Origin: Sva-07 sp942492715
GTDB taxonomy: Bacteria > Actinomycetota > Acidimicrobiia > Acidimicrobiales > Ilumatobacteraceae
Reading direction: 5' to 3'
NCBI GenBank assembly: GCA_942492715.1
Contig: CALOFW010000017.1
Coordinates: 248,001-312,000 of the forward strand
DNA length: 64,000 nt
Below the pieces are notes generated by a model. That model saw only the letters and a list, made by a program, of their open reading frames with translations. It did not search any database and was not told where the DNA came from. The position numbers and the translations under genes were made by a program. Below are positions 49,528 through 58,524 of this stretch, piece after piece (within the stretch, counting starts at the first letter, position 1; every line of letters starts with the position of its first letter).

Positions 49528-51225
49528 ATGACGATGAGCTTCCAGGAGGCGTGCGACGCGGTGTGTGCGCCCGGCACACGGTTCGAGATCCAGGAGATCG
49601 ACGTGTTCGGCGTGCCGACCAAGGTGTTCACCGGAACGCCCCCCAACATGCGGTACCTGTTCGCCGCGGCCGCCGCCCGGACCGACGACTTCATCGTGTT
49701 CGAGGACGAGCGCTGGCCGATGCCGAGAGTGCTGGACCTGATCGGCCAGATCGGCCACGTCCTCGTGAACGACCTCGGCGTGACGAAGGGCGACCGGGTC
49801 GCTATCGCCATGCGCAACTACCCCGAGTGGATCGCCACGTTCGCGGCGATCACTGCCGTCGGCGCAGTCGCGGTGCCGATGAACGCCTGGTGGCAGACCG
49901 ACGAAATGGTCTTCGCCCTCGACGACTGCGGCGCCGCCATCGTCGTCACCGATGCCGACCGCCTGAACCGGCTGCGGGAGGCCGAGCCGGGTTCGGTCGC
50001 CGCCAGGGTGGTCACCGTTCGCGAGGGCGCGGAGGCCCGCGATGACGACTGGCTCGACGTCGTCGACCTCGAATCGCTGCTCGAACCCGGCGCCGAGCTG
50101 CCGGACATCGACATCGACCCCGACGACGACGCGACGATCCTCTACACCTCCGGCACCACCGGCCACCCCAAGGGTGCCGTCTCGACCCACCGCGCCGTGA
50201 CGAGTTCGCTGATGGCCTTCGCCGCCCGCAACGCCGTCACCAACCTCGCCGACCCACCGAGCGACGCCGACGAGCCGACGGAGAAGATCCAGCCGGCACT
50301 GATGCTGTGCGTCCCGCTGTTCCACGTCACGGGCCTCGTCCCGGTGATGCTCGGGGCCTTCGTCAACGGCTCGAAGCTCGTGATGACCTACCGCTGGGAT
50401 CCCGACCGCGCCCTGGAGCTGATCGAGCGGGAGCGGGTCACCAACTTCGTCGGTGTGCCGACGATGAGCTGGGACCTCCTGGAGGCGCCGACGTTCGCGG
50501 AGCGAGACACCTCGAGCCTGCGATCGGTGGGCGGCGGCGGCGCGCCGATGCCGGCCGAACTCGTGAAGCGCATCGACGACAACTTCGCGAGGGGCCGCCC
50601 CAGCCTCGGCTACGGCATGACCGAGACCAACGCGTACGGTCCCGGGATCTCCGGGTCCGACTTCATGGCGCACCCGACATCGACGGGCCGCACGGTGCCG
50701 GTGATGGACATCCGGGTGACCGACCCGCTCGGTGAGGAACTGCCACGAGGCGAGACCGGCGAGATCTGGTTCCGCGGTCCGATGCTGATCCGCGGCTACT
50801 GGAACCGTCCCGACGCCACCGCCGACACGATCGTCGACGGCTGGCTGCGCTCGGGCGACATCGGTCGCGTCGACGACGAAGGGTTCGTGTACGTCAGCGA
50901 CCGCGCCAAGGACATGGTCCTGCGCGGTGGCGAGAACATCTACTGCGCCGAGGTCGAAGCCGCGATCTACGAACACCCGGCGGTGTACGAAGCGGCCGTG
51001 TACGGCATCCCGCACGAACGCCTCGGCGAGGAACTCGCCTGCCATGTGATGGTGAAACCTGGCGCCACACTCGACGTCGGCGAACTGCAGCGCTTCGTCG
51101 GCGAACGGCTCGCGAACTTCAAAGTGCCCACGACGGTCACGATCGTCACCGAGCAGCTCCCCCGCAACGCCTCGGGCAAGATCCTCAAACGCGAACTCCG
51201 CGACGCGGTCGTCGCGGCGAACTGA
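49528..51225 (+). CDS. Acyl-CoA ligase (AMP-forming, class I)
   Basis: The 565-residue enzyme has LYTSGTTGHPKGAV, VPLFHVTGLVPVML, GYGMTETNAYGP, GWLRSGDIGRVDDEGFVYVSDRAKDMVLRGGENIY and the catalytic lysine in NASGKILKREL. It should activate a fatty or other carboxylic acid and feed the neighbouring beta-oxidation enzyme. ATG 49528 follows the coiled-coil gene by 14 bases. Substrate range is open. Confidence 0.9.
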   Translation: MTMSFQEACDAVCAPGTRFEIQEIDVFGVPTKVFTGTPPNMRYLFAAAAARTDDFIVFEDERWPMPRVLDLIGQIGHVLVNDLGVTKGDRVAIAMRNYPEWIATFAAITAVGAVAVPMNAWWQTDEMVFALDDCGAAIVVTDADRLNRLREAEPGSVAARVVTVREGAEARDDDWLDVVDLESLLEPGAELPDIDIDPDDDATILYTSGTTGHPKGAVSTHRAVTSSLMAFAARNAVTNLADPPSDADEPTEKIQPALMLCVPLFHVTGLVPVMLGAFVNGSKLVMTYRWDPDRALELIERERVTNFVGVPTMSWDLLEAPTFAERDTSSLRSVGGGGAPMPAELVKRIDDNFARGRPSLGYGMTETNAYGPGISGSDFMAHPTSTGRTVPVMDIRVTDPLGEELPRGETGEIWFRGPMLIRGYWNRPDATADTIVDGWLRSGDIGRVDDEGFVYVSDRAKDMVLRGGENIYCAEVEAAIYEHPAVYEAAVYGIPHERLGEELACHVMVKPGATLDVGELQRFVGERLANFKVPTTVTIVTEQLPRNASGKILKRELRDAVVAAN

Positions 51226-51243
51226 CAACGGAAGAACATCGAT

Positions 51244-51272
51244 GGACAACAGGGGTCAGACCCGTGTTGTCC
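51244..51272. repeat. 3'-end palindrome R6
   Basis: Fourteen-base arms (51244-51257 and 51259-51272) around a single A pair with one mismatch. The right arm equals that of R4 (gacccgtgttgtcc). It lies 18 bases after the ligase stop and 19 before the next SDR start, so in this copy transcription would have to restart downstream if it terminates. Confidence 0.85.
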
Positions 51273-51291
51273 CTCGTCGAAAGGAATCGCA

Positions 51292-52116
51292 ATGACTCGC
51301 ATCCTGATCACCGGCAGCAACAGCGGATTCGGCAAGCTCGCCGCGCTCAGCCTGGCCCGGCAGGGCCACCACGTCGTCGCCACGATGCGCAACATGGCGA
51401 AAGGCGAGGGGTTGCGATCGACGGCCGGGGCCGAGGGTCTGCCGATCGAGATCCGCCCGCTCGACGTGTGCGATCCGGCGTCGGTCGCAGCCGCGATCGG
51501 CGACCCGACCGAGCTCGACGTCGTGGTCAACAACGCCGGATTCGAGGTCACCGGGGCCGTCGAGATGGTCAACGACGATCTGATGGCTCGGCAGTTCGAC
51601 ACCAACGTGATGGGTCCCATGCGTGTCGTGCGTGAGGTGCTCCCGGCATGGCGCGAGCGTGGCGGTGGGACCATCGTCAACGTGTCGAGCATCGCCGGTG
51701 TGGTGGGCGCTCCGTTCGGCGGGGTCTATGCAGCCTCCAAGCACGCGCTCGAGGCCCTCAGCGAGGCGCTCCACTTCGAGACCAGCATCTACGGCATCCG
51801 CGTTCGGCTGGTGGAGCCGGGCCGGTTCGACACGGGCTTCCACGACAACATCGTCCCGGTGCCGGGCTGGGACGGCTCGGAGTACCAGGCACGCGCCGAC
51901 CGCTTCCGTGACAGCCTGGGAGTGCTGTCGGGCGATGGCCCCACACCCGACCCCCAGGACGTCGCCGATGCGATCGTGACGGCCTGCCTCGACCCCGACG
52001 CCCCGTTCCGCCAGTTCGTCGGCAACGACGCGCAGCTGATCTCGTCGGTGAAGGCCTCGATGTCGTTCGAGGAGTTCGAAGCCACGATGCGAACCACGCT
52101 CGACTGGTACGACTGA
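51292..52116 (+). CDS. Short-chain dehydrogenase/reductase
   Basis: The 274-residue SDR has ITGSNSGFGKLAALSLA, VVNNAGFEVTG, NVSSIAGVVGAPFGGVYAASKHAL (catalytic Ser and Y-x3-K) and PGRFDTGF. The TGSNSGFG glycine motif and ATMRN after strand 2 suggest an NADP-type SDR similar to ketoreductases. An AAAGGA ribosome site precedes ATG 51292. The substrate is unknown. Confidence 0.88.
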   Translation: MTRILITGSNSGFGKLAALSLARQGHHVVATMRNMAKGEGLRSTAGAEGLPIEIRPLDVCDPASVAAAIGDPTELDVVVNNAGFEVTGAVEMVNDDLMARQFDTNVMGPMRVVREVLPAWRERGGGTIVNVSSIAGVVGAPFGGVYAASKHALEALSEALHFETSIYGIRVRLVEPGRFDTGFHDNIVPVPGWDGSEYQARADRFRDSLGVLSGDGPTPDPQDVADAIVTACLDPDAPFRQFVGNDAQLISSVKASMSFEEFEATMRTTLDWYD

Positions 52117-52153
52117 CCTGCAACGGAACCTGCGGGGCGCGTATCGTCACACG

Positions 52154-53683
52154 GTGCGCACCGTCACGTTGACCTCGTCCCGCTGGCTGCGCACAGTCGC
52201 GCTCGGTGTGATCGTGATCGGCTCCGGGGTGCTCGCAGTCCAGCTGCATCGCAACGGGCACACCCAGGGCGACGACTTCGCGCTCTACCTGCGTCAGGCG
52301 CGCAGCATCTTCGACGGTGACATCGGCGCCGTCATCGCCGACAACCGCTTCGCGGTGCTCAACTCCGACCCCGCGTTCAGCCCCTTGATGTACCCATGGG
52401 TGTGGCCGCTGGTGCTGTCCCCCTTCGTCAACCTGTGGGGCCTCGACTTCGACCGACTGAAACTGGTCGAGGTCGCCGTGTTCATGGCGTGGCTGGTCCT
52501 GCTCCACGGCATCGTTCGCCGACGCATCGGCCGACTCGCTGCACTCGCCATCGTCGCCGTCATCGGGACCGCACCGCTCTATCTCGCGTACACCGACCAG
52601 TTGCTCACCGAACTCCCCCATCTCGCCGCCGTGGCCGTGGTCATCTGGTGGTACGACCGGGTACGCACACGCTCCACGCTGCTCTCGGCGACGCGTTCCG
52701 ATCTCGTCGTGCTCGGTGCGCTGGTGACGCTGACCTTCAATGTCCGGCGCGAGGGGATCGCACTGCTCGCAGTCATCGCCGTCATGCAGCTCTACGACGT
52801 CGTCGCCTCGACCGAGCGACCGCGTTCCCCGGCATCGATGGCTGCGACGATCCGCACCGGCTGGCGCACGCTGATCACCCCGTATGTGTCGTTCGCGATC
52901 ATGGCCACGCTGTTCCAACTGCTGCTGCCCACCGCGCTGCGGCCGGACAACGGGAACTCGCCCAAGTTCATCGACAACCGGCTGGGTGAGTACCCCGAGA
53001 TCCTCGCCGACCAGCTCGGGTTCGGCACCCACCCGCTCGTCGGCATCGTCGTACTCGGGGTCGCTGCGGCCGGCGCCGTGGTCGGCGTCCGGAGAAGGCC
53101 GACGCTCGACCTCCCGCTGCTGGTGCTCACGATCGTCAGCACGCTGATGATCGGCACCCACCTGCGCCGGGTCGACCGGTACTGGTTCCAGATCACACCC
53201 TGGGTGCTCTACTTCGCAACGGTGGCACTGGTGGCGCTCGGCGCGGCGGTGTTCAGGCAGCGCCAGATGCTCGGCCGGTTCGTGGCGCTCGCACCGCTCG
53301 CGGCCATCGTCGTGGCGCACCTCGTCGTCCTGCCCGGCAAGATCACCGACGCCCGTGACTTCGACGCCGCCGGTCGGGTCCAGTCCGGTCCGACGAACCC
53401 TCGCTCCGCCCCGATCTTCGAGGCGGTCTCGGAGTTGACGCCGTCCGACTCGATCATCGCGTACTTCAGGGCGCGCACGATGACGCTGCTCACCGACCGG
53501 CGCTCCTTCCAGACCAAGAACCTCGAACGCATCGCCCAGAACGCCGACTACTTCGCGCAGCGGCGCGGCAGCACGTACTGGCAGCCCGAGCTGACGCCGG
53601 GTGCTGCTCGAGTTGCAGGGTTCGAAGAGGTCTGGTCCGACCCCACCTGGATCCTCTGGAAGACACCGTCAACCGACGACTGA
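52154..53683 (+). CDS. GT-C-type polytopic membrane glycosyltransferase-like protein
   Basis: The 509-residue protein has about 10 membrane helices. An N-terminal first loop carries an acidic motif, HTQGDDFALYLRQARSIFDG, like the D-D/D-E motif of GT-C (PMT/ArnT-like) enzymes. A soluble C-terminal domain follows (residues 420-509). Such enzymes transfer sugars from polyprenyl phosphates to envelope targets. Family assignment is by architecture only. The GTG start lies 37 bases after the SDR stop. Confidence 0.65.
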   Translation: MRTVTLTSSRWLRTVALGVIVIGSGVLAVQLHRNGHTQGDDFALYLRQARSIFDGDIGAVIADNRFAVLNSDPAFSPLMYPWVWPLVLSPFVNLWGLDFDRLKLVEVAVFMAWLVLLHGIVRRRIGRLAALAIVAVIGTAPLYLAYTDQLLTELPHLAAVAVVIWWYDRVRTRSTLLSATRSDLVVLGALVTLTFNVRREGIALLAVIAVMQLYDVVASTERPRSPASMAATIRTGWRTLITPYVSFAIMATLFQLLLPTALRPDNGNSPKFIDNRLGEYPEILADQLGFGTHPLVGIVVLGVAAAGAVVGVRRRPTLDLPLLVLTIVSTLMIGTHLRRVDRYWFQITPWVLYFATVALVALGAAVFRQRQMLGRFVALAPLAAIVVAHLVVLPGKITDARDFDAAGRVQSGPTNPRSAPIFEAVSELTPSDSIIAYFRARTMTLLTDRRSFQTKNLERIAQNADYFAQRRGSTYWQPELTPGAARVAGFEEVWSDPTWILWKTPSTDD

Positions 53684-53705
53684 CCGAATCTGAGAGGATG
53701 ACGCG

Positions 53706-54212
53706 ATGGGGCTGCTGCGACATCACCACGACGAGCACGAGCGGTACCGGATGCAGACCGACCTGTTGTCGATCGGTGACGACTACTGGATCGAGAACAG
53801 CGACGGCGATCGCGCGTACAAGGTCAACGGCAAGGTGGCGCGGCTCCGCAACGAGTGGGTGCTCGAAGACCGCCATCGTGAACGCGTGGCCGTCATCCGC
53901 GAACACAAGTTGTCGGTCCGTGACGAGATCAAGATCGACCTCGGCGGGCGTACAGCGAAGGTCAAGAAGTCCCTCGTCGGCTTGCGGGATCGATTTCACA
54001 TCGACGTGGAGCACGGCGATGACATGAAGGCCCACGGCAACATCCTCGACCACGAGTACGAGATCGAATGCGACGGCGACCGCGTCGCCCAGGTCTCCAA
54101 GAAGTGGTTCCGCGTGCGCGACTCCTACGGCATCGAGATCTACGACACGAGTTCGGTGCCGCTGATCCTCGCCATCGCCGTCGCCGTCGAGGAACTCGCC
54201 CGCGATCACTGA
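53706..54212 (+). CDS. LURP-one-related (Tubby-like fold) protein
   Basis: The 168-residue product shows the repeating strand pattern of LURP-one-related/Tubby C-terminal-like proteins: YRMQTDLLSIGDDYWIENSDGDRAYKVNGK, WVLEDRHRERVAVIREH, then VAQVSKKWFRVRDSYGIEI. These small barrels resemble phospholipid scramblases and may bind lipids or act as membrane-surface regulators; the bacterial role is unknown. The stop is followed at once by the partial palindrome R7. Confidence 0.75.
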   Translation: MGLLRHHHDEHERYRMQTDLLSIGDDYWIENSDGDRAYKVNGKVARLRNEWVLEDRHRERVAVIREHKLSVRDEIKIDLGGRTAKVKKSLVGLRDRFHIDVEHGDDMKAHGNILDHEYEIECDGDRVAQVSKKWFRVRDSYGIEIYDTSSVPLILAIAVAVEELARDH

Positions 54213-54221
54213 CCGTCACGC

Positions 54222-54238
54222 CTGGTGCCAGGCACCAG
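54222..54238. repeat. 3'-end palindrome R7 (variant core)
   Basis: Eight-base perfect arms ctggtgcc and ggcaccag surround a single A, nine bases after a stop codon. Flanking accg (54212-54215) and cggt (54244-54247) also mirror each other at the distance expected from R1, though the sequence between has drifted. It keeps the single-base-centre geometry with a GTGCC core instead of GGGTC, so membership is tentative. Confidence 0.55.
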
Positions 54239-54275
54239 CTGCAGCGGTTCCGGAGGTGTGCGAGGCTGAGGCGTG

Positions 54276-55118
54276 ATGGCTGACTCCGCGGCGATCACCA
54301 CCTACCGATACCTCCGTATCAGCATGGTCGTCGCCGTGCTGCTGCTCGCGGTGTCGATCGCCATCGAACGATCCCAGGTCGACTGCTGGCAGACCTCGGT
54401 GTCCGCCTACTACTACACGCCGGTCAAGGCGATCTTCGTCGGCGTCCTGATGGCCGTCAGCCTGAGCCTCATCGTCATCAAGGGCCGCACCTCGTGGGAG
54501 GACGCCGCACTCAACGCCGCAGGCATGCTCGCACCGATCGTCGCGGTCGTGCCGACCTCCGACGTGGGAACGTGCTGGTCGGTGACACCCCGGCCGCTGC
54601 CGGTGAACGACGACGGCGAACTCGCCGACTGGGTGGTCGCGAACATCGACAACAACATCACCGCGCTGATCATCGCCGGCATCGTCGGGCTGATCGTGGC
54701 CGCAGTGATCGCGACGATCGCCACCCGCAACATGAGGGCGATCGCCGAAGTCGGACCCGTGCAGATGCGCCTCGGCCTGCTCGGAGCGATGGCCTTCCTG
54801 ATCGCCGGCGCCGTCATGTTCGTCACCTGGGACGACTTCGACACCCTGGCCCACGGGCTGGCCGCCGTGGCCATGTTCCTCTTCCTGGCCATCGCCGTCG
54901 GTCTCAACGCCTGGCAGCACCGCAACGATCCGGCGCCGCGCGCCTACCTCTGGATCTACGCCGCCATCGCCGGGCTGATGGTGGCTGCCGCCGCCGTGAT
55001 GTTGCCGTTCGGTTCGAGCTGGGACCACATGGTGCTGGTCCTCGAGGCCACCGAGATCACGCTGTTCGCCGTCTTCTGGCTCGTCCAGACGAAGGAGCAC
55101 TGGAACGAGACCCCCTGA
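54276..55118 (+). CDS. Uncharacterised polytopic membrane protein
   Basis: The 280-residue protein has about eight hydrophobic helices and the motif SVSAYYYTPVKAIFVGVL after the first. A cytoplasmic or extracellular loop holds DVGTCW. I recall related actinobacterial membrane proteins with a similar S-x-SAYYYTP motif but no known function. ATG 54276 is used, with GTG one codon earlier possible. It is followed by a convergent LapA-type gene. Confidence 0.65.
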   Translation: MADSAAITTYRYLRISMVVAVLLLAVSIAIERSQVDCWQTSVSAYYYTPVKAIFVGVLMAVSLSLIVIKGRTSWEDAALNAAGMLAPIVAVVPTSDVGTCWSVTPRPLPVNDDGELADWVVANIDNNITALIIAGIVGLIVAAVIATIATRNMRAIAEVGPVQMRLGLLGAMAFLIAGAVMFVTWDDFDTLAHGLAAVAMFLFLAIAVGLNAWQHRNDPAPRAYLWIYAAIAGLMVAAAAVMLPFGSSWDHMVLVLEATEITLFAVFWLVQTKEHWNETP

Positions 55119-55153
55119 TCCTCGGCCAGGCCGTCGCGGGCACAGGCGAGGGT

Positions 55154-55411
55154 CTACTCCTTCGCCTCCCTGCGGCTACGCACGAACCACGCGAGGAGCC
55201 AGCCGGCGAGCATGCCGAGCACGAACGTGACCAGGAGCGCAACCCAGGTCCCGACGGTCCAGTCGAAGAACAGGAACTGAATCGAACGCTTCTCGGTGTT
55301 CTGCAGGATGAAGACCAGCGCCAGCACGGCCACGACACCGGCAGCGATCGCCTTCCAGTTCCATTCGGAGCTCTGCTCGACGTCGTCGGCGTCGAATTTC
55401 GGGGTGCTCAT
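55154..55411 (-). CDS. LapA-domain (DUF1049) small membrane protein
   Basis: The 85-residue protein has two membrane helices (AIAAGVVAVLALVFILQN and WVALLVTFVLGMLAGWLLAWFV). The family pattern FILQNTEKRSIQFLFFDWTV lies between them, and a basic tail follows. In proteobacteria LapA/YciS works with LapB in lipopolysaccharide control; actinobacterial forms have no known role. ATG 55411, divergent from the CobW-type gene. Confidence 0.85.
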   Translation of the reverse strand: MSTPKFDADDVEQSSEWNWKAIAAGVVAVLALVFILQNTEKRSIQFLFFDWTVGTWVALLVTFVLGMLAGWLLAWFVRSRREAKE

Positions 55412-55522
55412 CGGACATCACCTTCCAGACGTGACCATCCGTCTCCACGAACCACCGTACGACGCAGCCGTTCGGGGGTGCAAGCTACGGTGGCGAACAC
55501 GGTCCCACGGACACCCTGAGCG

Positions 55523-56440
55523 ATGAGCAAGCCACCCGTTCCCTACACCGTGCTCGGCGGCTATCTCGGCGCGGGAAAGACGACGCTCCTGAATCAGCTG
55601 TTGCGAGCCAACGCCGGCGCACGCCTGGCCGTCATCGTGAACGACTTCGGTGACATCGGAATCGATGCGGAGCTGATCGCCAACCGGGACCGCGACACGA
55701 TCAACCTGACCAACGGTTGCGTGTGCTGCAGTGCGAGCGACGGTCTCGCCAACGTCCTCGACGGGCTCCGTGCGAGCTCCGACGACATCGACCACGTGAT
55801 CGTCGAGGCGAGCGGTGTGAGCGACCCCGTCCGGATCGGGAACTACGCGGCGCCGTTCGGCTTCGAGCTGCGCGGGGTGATCGTCCTTGCCGATGCTGAA
55901 CAGGTTCGCTCCCGATCGGTCGACAAGTACGTCGGAGACACGGTGATCGGCCAATTGCGCGGCGCCGACATGCTGGTGCTGACGAAGACCGACCTCGTCG
56001 AGCAGTCGCAGCTCGACGAGGTTCGTGCGTGGCTGCGCAGGACCGCGCCCGGCACGCCGATTCTGGAGTCGACGAAGGGAAACATCTCCACCGACATCGT
56101 GCTCGGCGACCTCGGGCCGACGCCGGACTCGCCCATCGCCGACGCGCCGCACTCCGTCGACTACGACACGTGGAGCCACGACCGCGCCGGCCCGATCGAC
56201 CGACCGACCCTCGAGGCCTTCATCAGCTCGCTGCCCGAGGGCGTGCTCCGGGCGAAGGGGTTCGTCCACCTCTCCGACGATCCAGAACGCCGACACGTCC
56301 TGCAGATCGTTGGCCGCCGCGTGAGTCTCATGCGAGACACCCAGCGGGTTGCCAGGGAGGAGCACCGCACCCGACTGGTCGTGATCGCAGCCCCGGGGAC
56401 ACTCGATCACGAGCGGCTGGATGCGAGTATGTCGGCCTGA
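55523..56440 (+). CDS. CobW/COG0523-family metal-chaperone GTPase
   Basis: The 305-residue G3E GTPase has Walker A GGYLGAGKTTLLN, the metal-binding CxCC motif in TNGCVCCSAS, VIVEASGVSDPVRI (Walker B region), and LTKTDLV for guanine. A CobW C-terminal domain follows. COG0523 proteins deliver zinc, cobalt or other metals to client proteins. The client is not evident here. Its stop overlaps the next ATG by one base (TGATG). Confidence 0.88.
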   Translation: MSKPPVPYTVLGGYLGAGKTTLLNQLLRANAGARLAVIVNDFGDIGIDAELIANRDRDTINLTNGCVCCSASDGLANVLDGLRASSDDIDHVIVEASGVSDPVRIGNYAAPFGFELRGVIVLADAEQVRSRSVDKYVGDTVIGQLRGADMLVLTKTDLVEQSQLDEVRAWLRRTAPGTPILESTKGNISTDIVLGDLGPTPDSPIADAPHSVDYDTWSHDRAGPIDRPTLEAFISSLPEGVLRAKGFVHLSDDPERRHVLQIVGRRVSLMRDTQRVAREEHRTRLVVIAAPGTLDHERLDASMSA

Positions 56441-58524
56441 TGCGCACGACCCTGTCCTGGATGTTCCTCGTCGTCGGGGCGGTGCTGCTCGTCCTGTCGA
56501 TTCCCGCCGGCTACCTCAACCGAACGGTGCTCGACGCCCCGACGTTCGCGAGCAAGGTGGACGAACTGCGTCAACGCGACGACGTCAGCGACGTGCTGGG
56601 TCGAGAGGTCAGCGCCGAGATCATCTCCCTGAATCCCGACCTCGTCGCAATCGAGCCCCTGGTGGAGCAGGTGGCCATCGGCGTCGTCGGCAGTGACGCT
56701 CTGTCGGGCCCGGTCAGACTGGCGGCGTCACAGTTCAACCAGGCGTTGACGACCGAGAACTCCGACCAGCTCGTGCTGCGCATCCTCGACGTCGGCGCCG
56801 TCGTCACGAGCTTGATCGGTGCGGTGGCGCCCGATCAGGCTCCCGAGTTCTCCGACATCGGACTGACGCTCGCGAACCTCGGCGGCCAGGGCTTCGCAAC
56901 CGACATCATCGGGTTCGCGAACTACGTCGACACACTCGCGTGGCTGCTCCCGCTGCTCACGATCGCGCTGTTCGCGGCGGCGGTACTGGTCCACCCCGAC
57001 CGCTGGACAGCGATCCGCCGCGTCGGGTGGTCGGCGATCATCGCCATCGGCGTCCTTGCGGTCGTGGCGGTCCTGAGCGGCGCTGCCGTGCGCGCGATCG
57101 GTGGCGACGAGCGCACGGACGCGATCGTCAACGGGGTCTGGGACCTCTTCGTCGCGCCGATCTGGTGGTCTCTCGGTCTCGTCGCTGGTCTCGGTGCGTT
57201 GCTGGTCATGGTCGGCTCCGGCCGCGCTGCGGAGTGGGACCTCGTCGGAATCGTCCGACATGCAGCGGAGACACCGACGACTCCCCGCTGGGTCGTGGCG
57301 AAGGCGCTCGCGTCGATCGCCGCCGGTGTCGCACTGATCGTCGAACCGGCCGGCATGGTGACCCTGCTGGCGTTCGTGGCCGGCATCGTGCTGGTCGTCG
57401 CCGGGGTGGGGGCACTCGCACGGCTCGGTGCCGCGTCTCGGGCGGCCACGGCGACCGACGACGGCGGGTCGTGGGGTCCGCTGGCGATCGCCGCGCTCAT
57501 CGGTGTGGTCGCACTCGTCGGAGCGGTCGTCTGGGCAGCCCGGCCTCCCGACTCGACGATCGCGGGCGCCGTCGGGGACGCCGTCGCCGGCGATGGTGAG
57601 GTGTGCAACGGCCACGAAGAGCTGTGCGACCGGACGTTCGACGAGGTGTCGTACGCAGCCACCCACAACTCGATGTCGGTCGCCGGAAGGCCCGGCTGGT
57701 TCCTCGGCGAACAGGGCCTCGACATCGTTCCCAGTCTCGATTCCGGTGTCCGGGCCCTGCTCATCGACGTCTGGTACGGCAACGACGCCGGCAGCGGGAA
57801 GGTTCGCACCGCGGCACGTTCCTACGAAGAGGCGCTCGCCATCGCCAACGAGGAGCTCGGCCCCGAGACCGTCGACGCCGCACTCAGGGTGATCAATGCC
57901 GTCGCGCCGGGCGAGGCGGGCGGGCCCGAAGCACTGTACATGTGCCACGGTCTCTGCGAGACCGGCGCCACGTCGTTCGATGACACACTCGCCGACATCC
58001 GCTCGTGGCTGGCGACCAACCCGGACGAGGTGCTGACGATCTTCGTCGAGGACCACGTCGACGCTGCCGATGTGGCCGAATCGGTCCTCGAGGCCGGCCT
58101 CGAGGACTACCTCTTCACACCGGTCGACGGGGAGCCGTTCCCGACGCTCGCCGAGATGATCCAGCGTGGGCAGCGGCTGGTGGTGATGCTCGAGAGCGGT
58201 GACGGACGACCCGACCATCCGTGGCTGGTGAACGGCTTCGATTTCGTCCAGGAAACGCCCTACGACTTCCCGACCGTCGAGTCGTTCTCCTGCGCCCCCA
58301 ATCGCGGAGTGCCCGATGCTCCGCTGCTGCAGATCAACCACTGGCTGAACGGATTCACCAACCTCGTCTCCGACGCCCAACTGGTCAACGCCGCCGATGT
58401 GCTCGGAACTCGCGTCGAGCAGTGCCGGGAGGAACGCGGTATGCAGCCCAACCTCGTGGCGGTGAACCACGCAGACATCGGCGACCTGATGGCCGTCGTC
58501 GACAGACTCAACGGCGTGGACTGA
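56440..58524 (+). CDS. Membrane protein with C-terminal PI-PLC-like domain
   Basis: The 694-residue protein has an N-terminal anchor. An extracytoplasmic segment and about seven further helices follow (residues 160-375). The C-terminal domain of about 310 residues is similar to PI-specific phospholipase C X domains: SYAATHNSMSV with the first catalytic-type His, ALLIDVWYG, LYMCHGLCE with a second His, and LTIFVEDHVD. It may cleave or bind a phospho-headgroup outside the membrane. It is coupled to the CobW gene upstream and to the frameshifted gene downstream (both TGATG). Confidence 0.78.
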   Translation: MRTTLSWMFLVVGAVLLVLSIPAGYLNRTVLDAPTFASKVDELRQRDDVSDVLGREVSAEIISLNPDLVAIEPLVEQVAIGVVGSDALSGPVRLAASQFNQALTTENSDQLVLRILDVGAVVTSLIGAVAPDQAPEFSDIGLTLANLGGQGFATDIIGFANYVDTLAWLLPLLTIALFAAAVLVHPDRWTAIRRVGWSAIIAIGVLAVVAVLSGAAVRAIGGDERTDAIVNGVWDLFVAPIWWSLGLVAGLGALLVMVGSGRAAEWDLVGIVRHAAETPTTPRWVVAKALASIAAGVALIVEPAGMVTLLAFVAGIVLVVAGVGALARLGAASRAATATDDGGSWGPLAIAALIGVVALVGAVVWAARPPDSTIAGAVGDAVAGDGEVCNGHEELCDRTFDEVSYAATHNSMSVAGRPGWFLGEQGLDIVPSLDSGVRALLIDVWYGNDAGSGKVRTAARSYEEALAIANEELGPETVDAALRVINAVAPGEAGGPEALYMCHGLCETGATSFDDTLADIRSWLATNPDEVLTIFVEDHVDAADVAESVLEAGLEDYLFTPVDGEPFPTLAEMIQRGQRLVVMLESGDGRPDHPWLVNGFDFVQETPYDFPTVESFSCAPNRGVPDAPLLQINHWLNGFTNLVSDAQLVNAADVLGTRVEQCREERGMQPNLVAVNHADIGDLMAVVDRLNGVD

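Noticed and set aside
22686..54248. Palindromes as inverted-repeat ends of insertion sequences
   Set aside because: Each palindrome is complete on its own with a one-base centre. No transposase lies between any pair, and the DNA between them is ordinary host genes.
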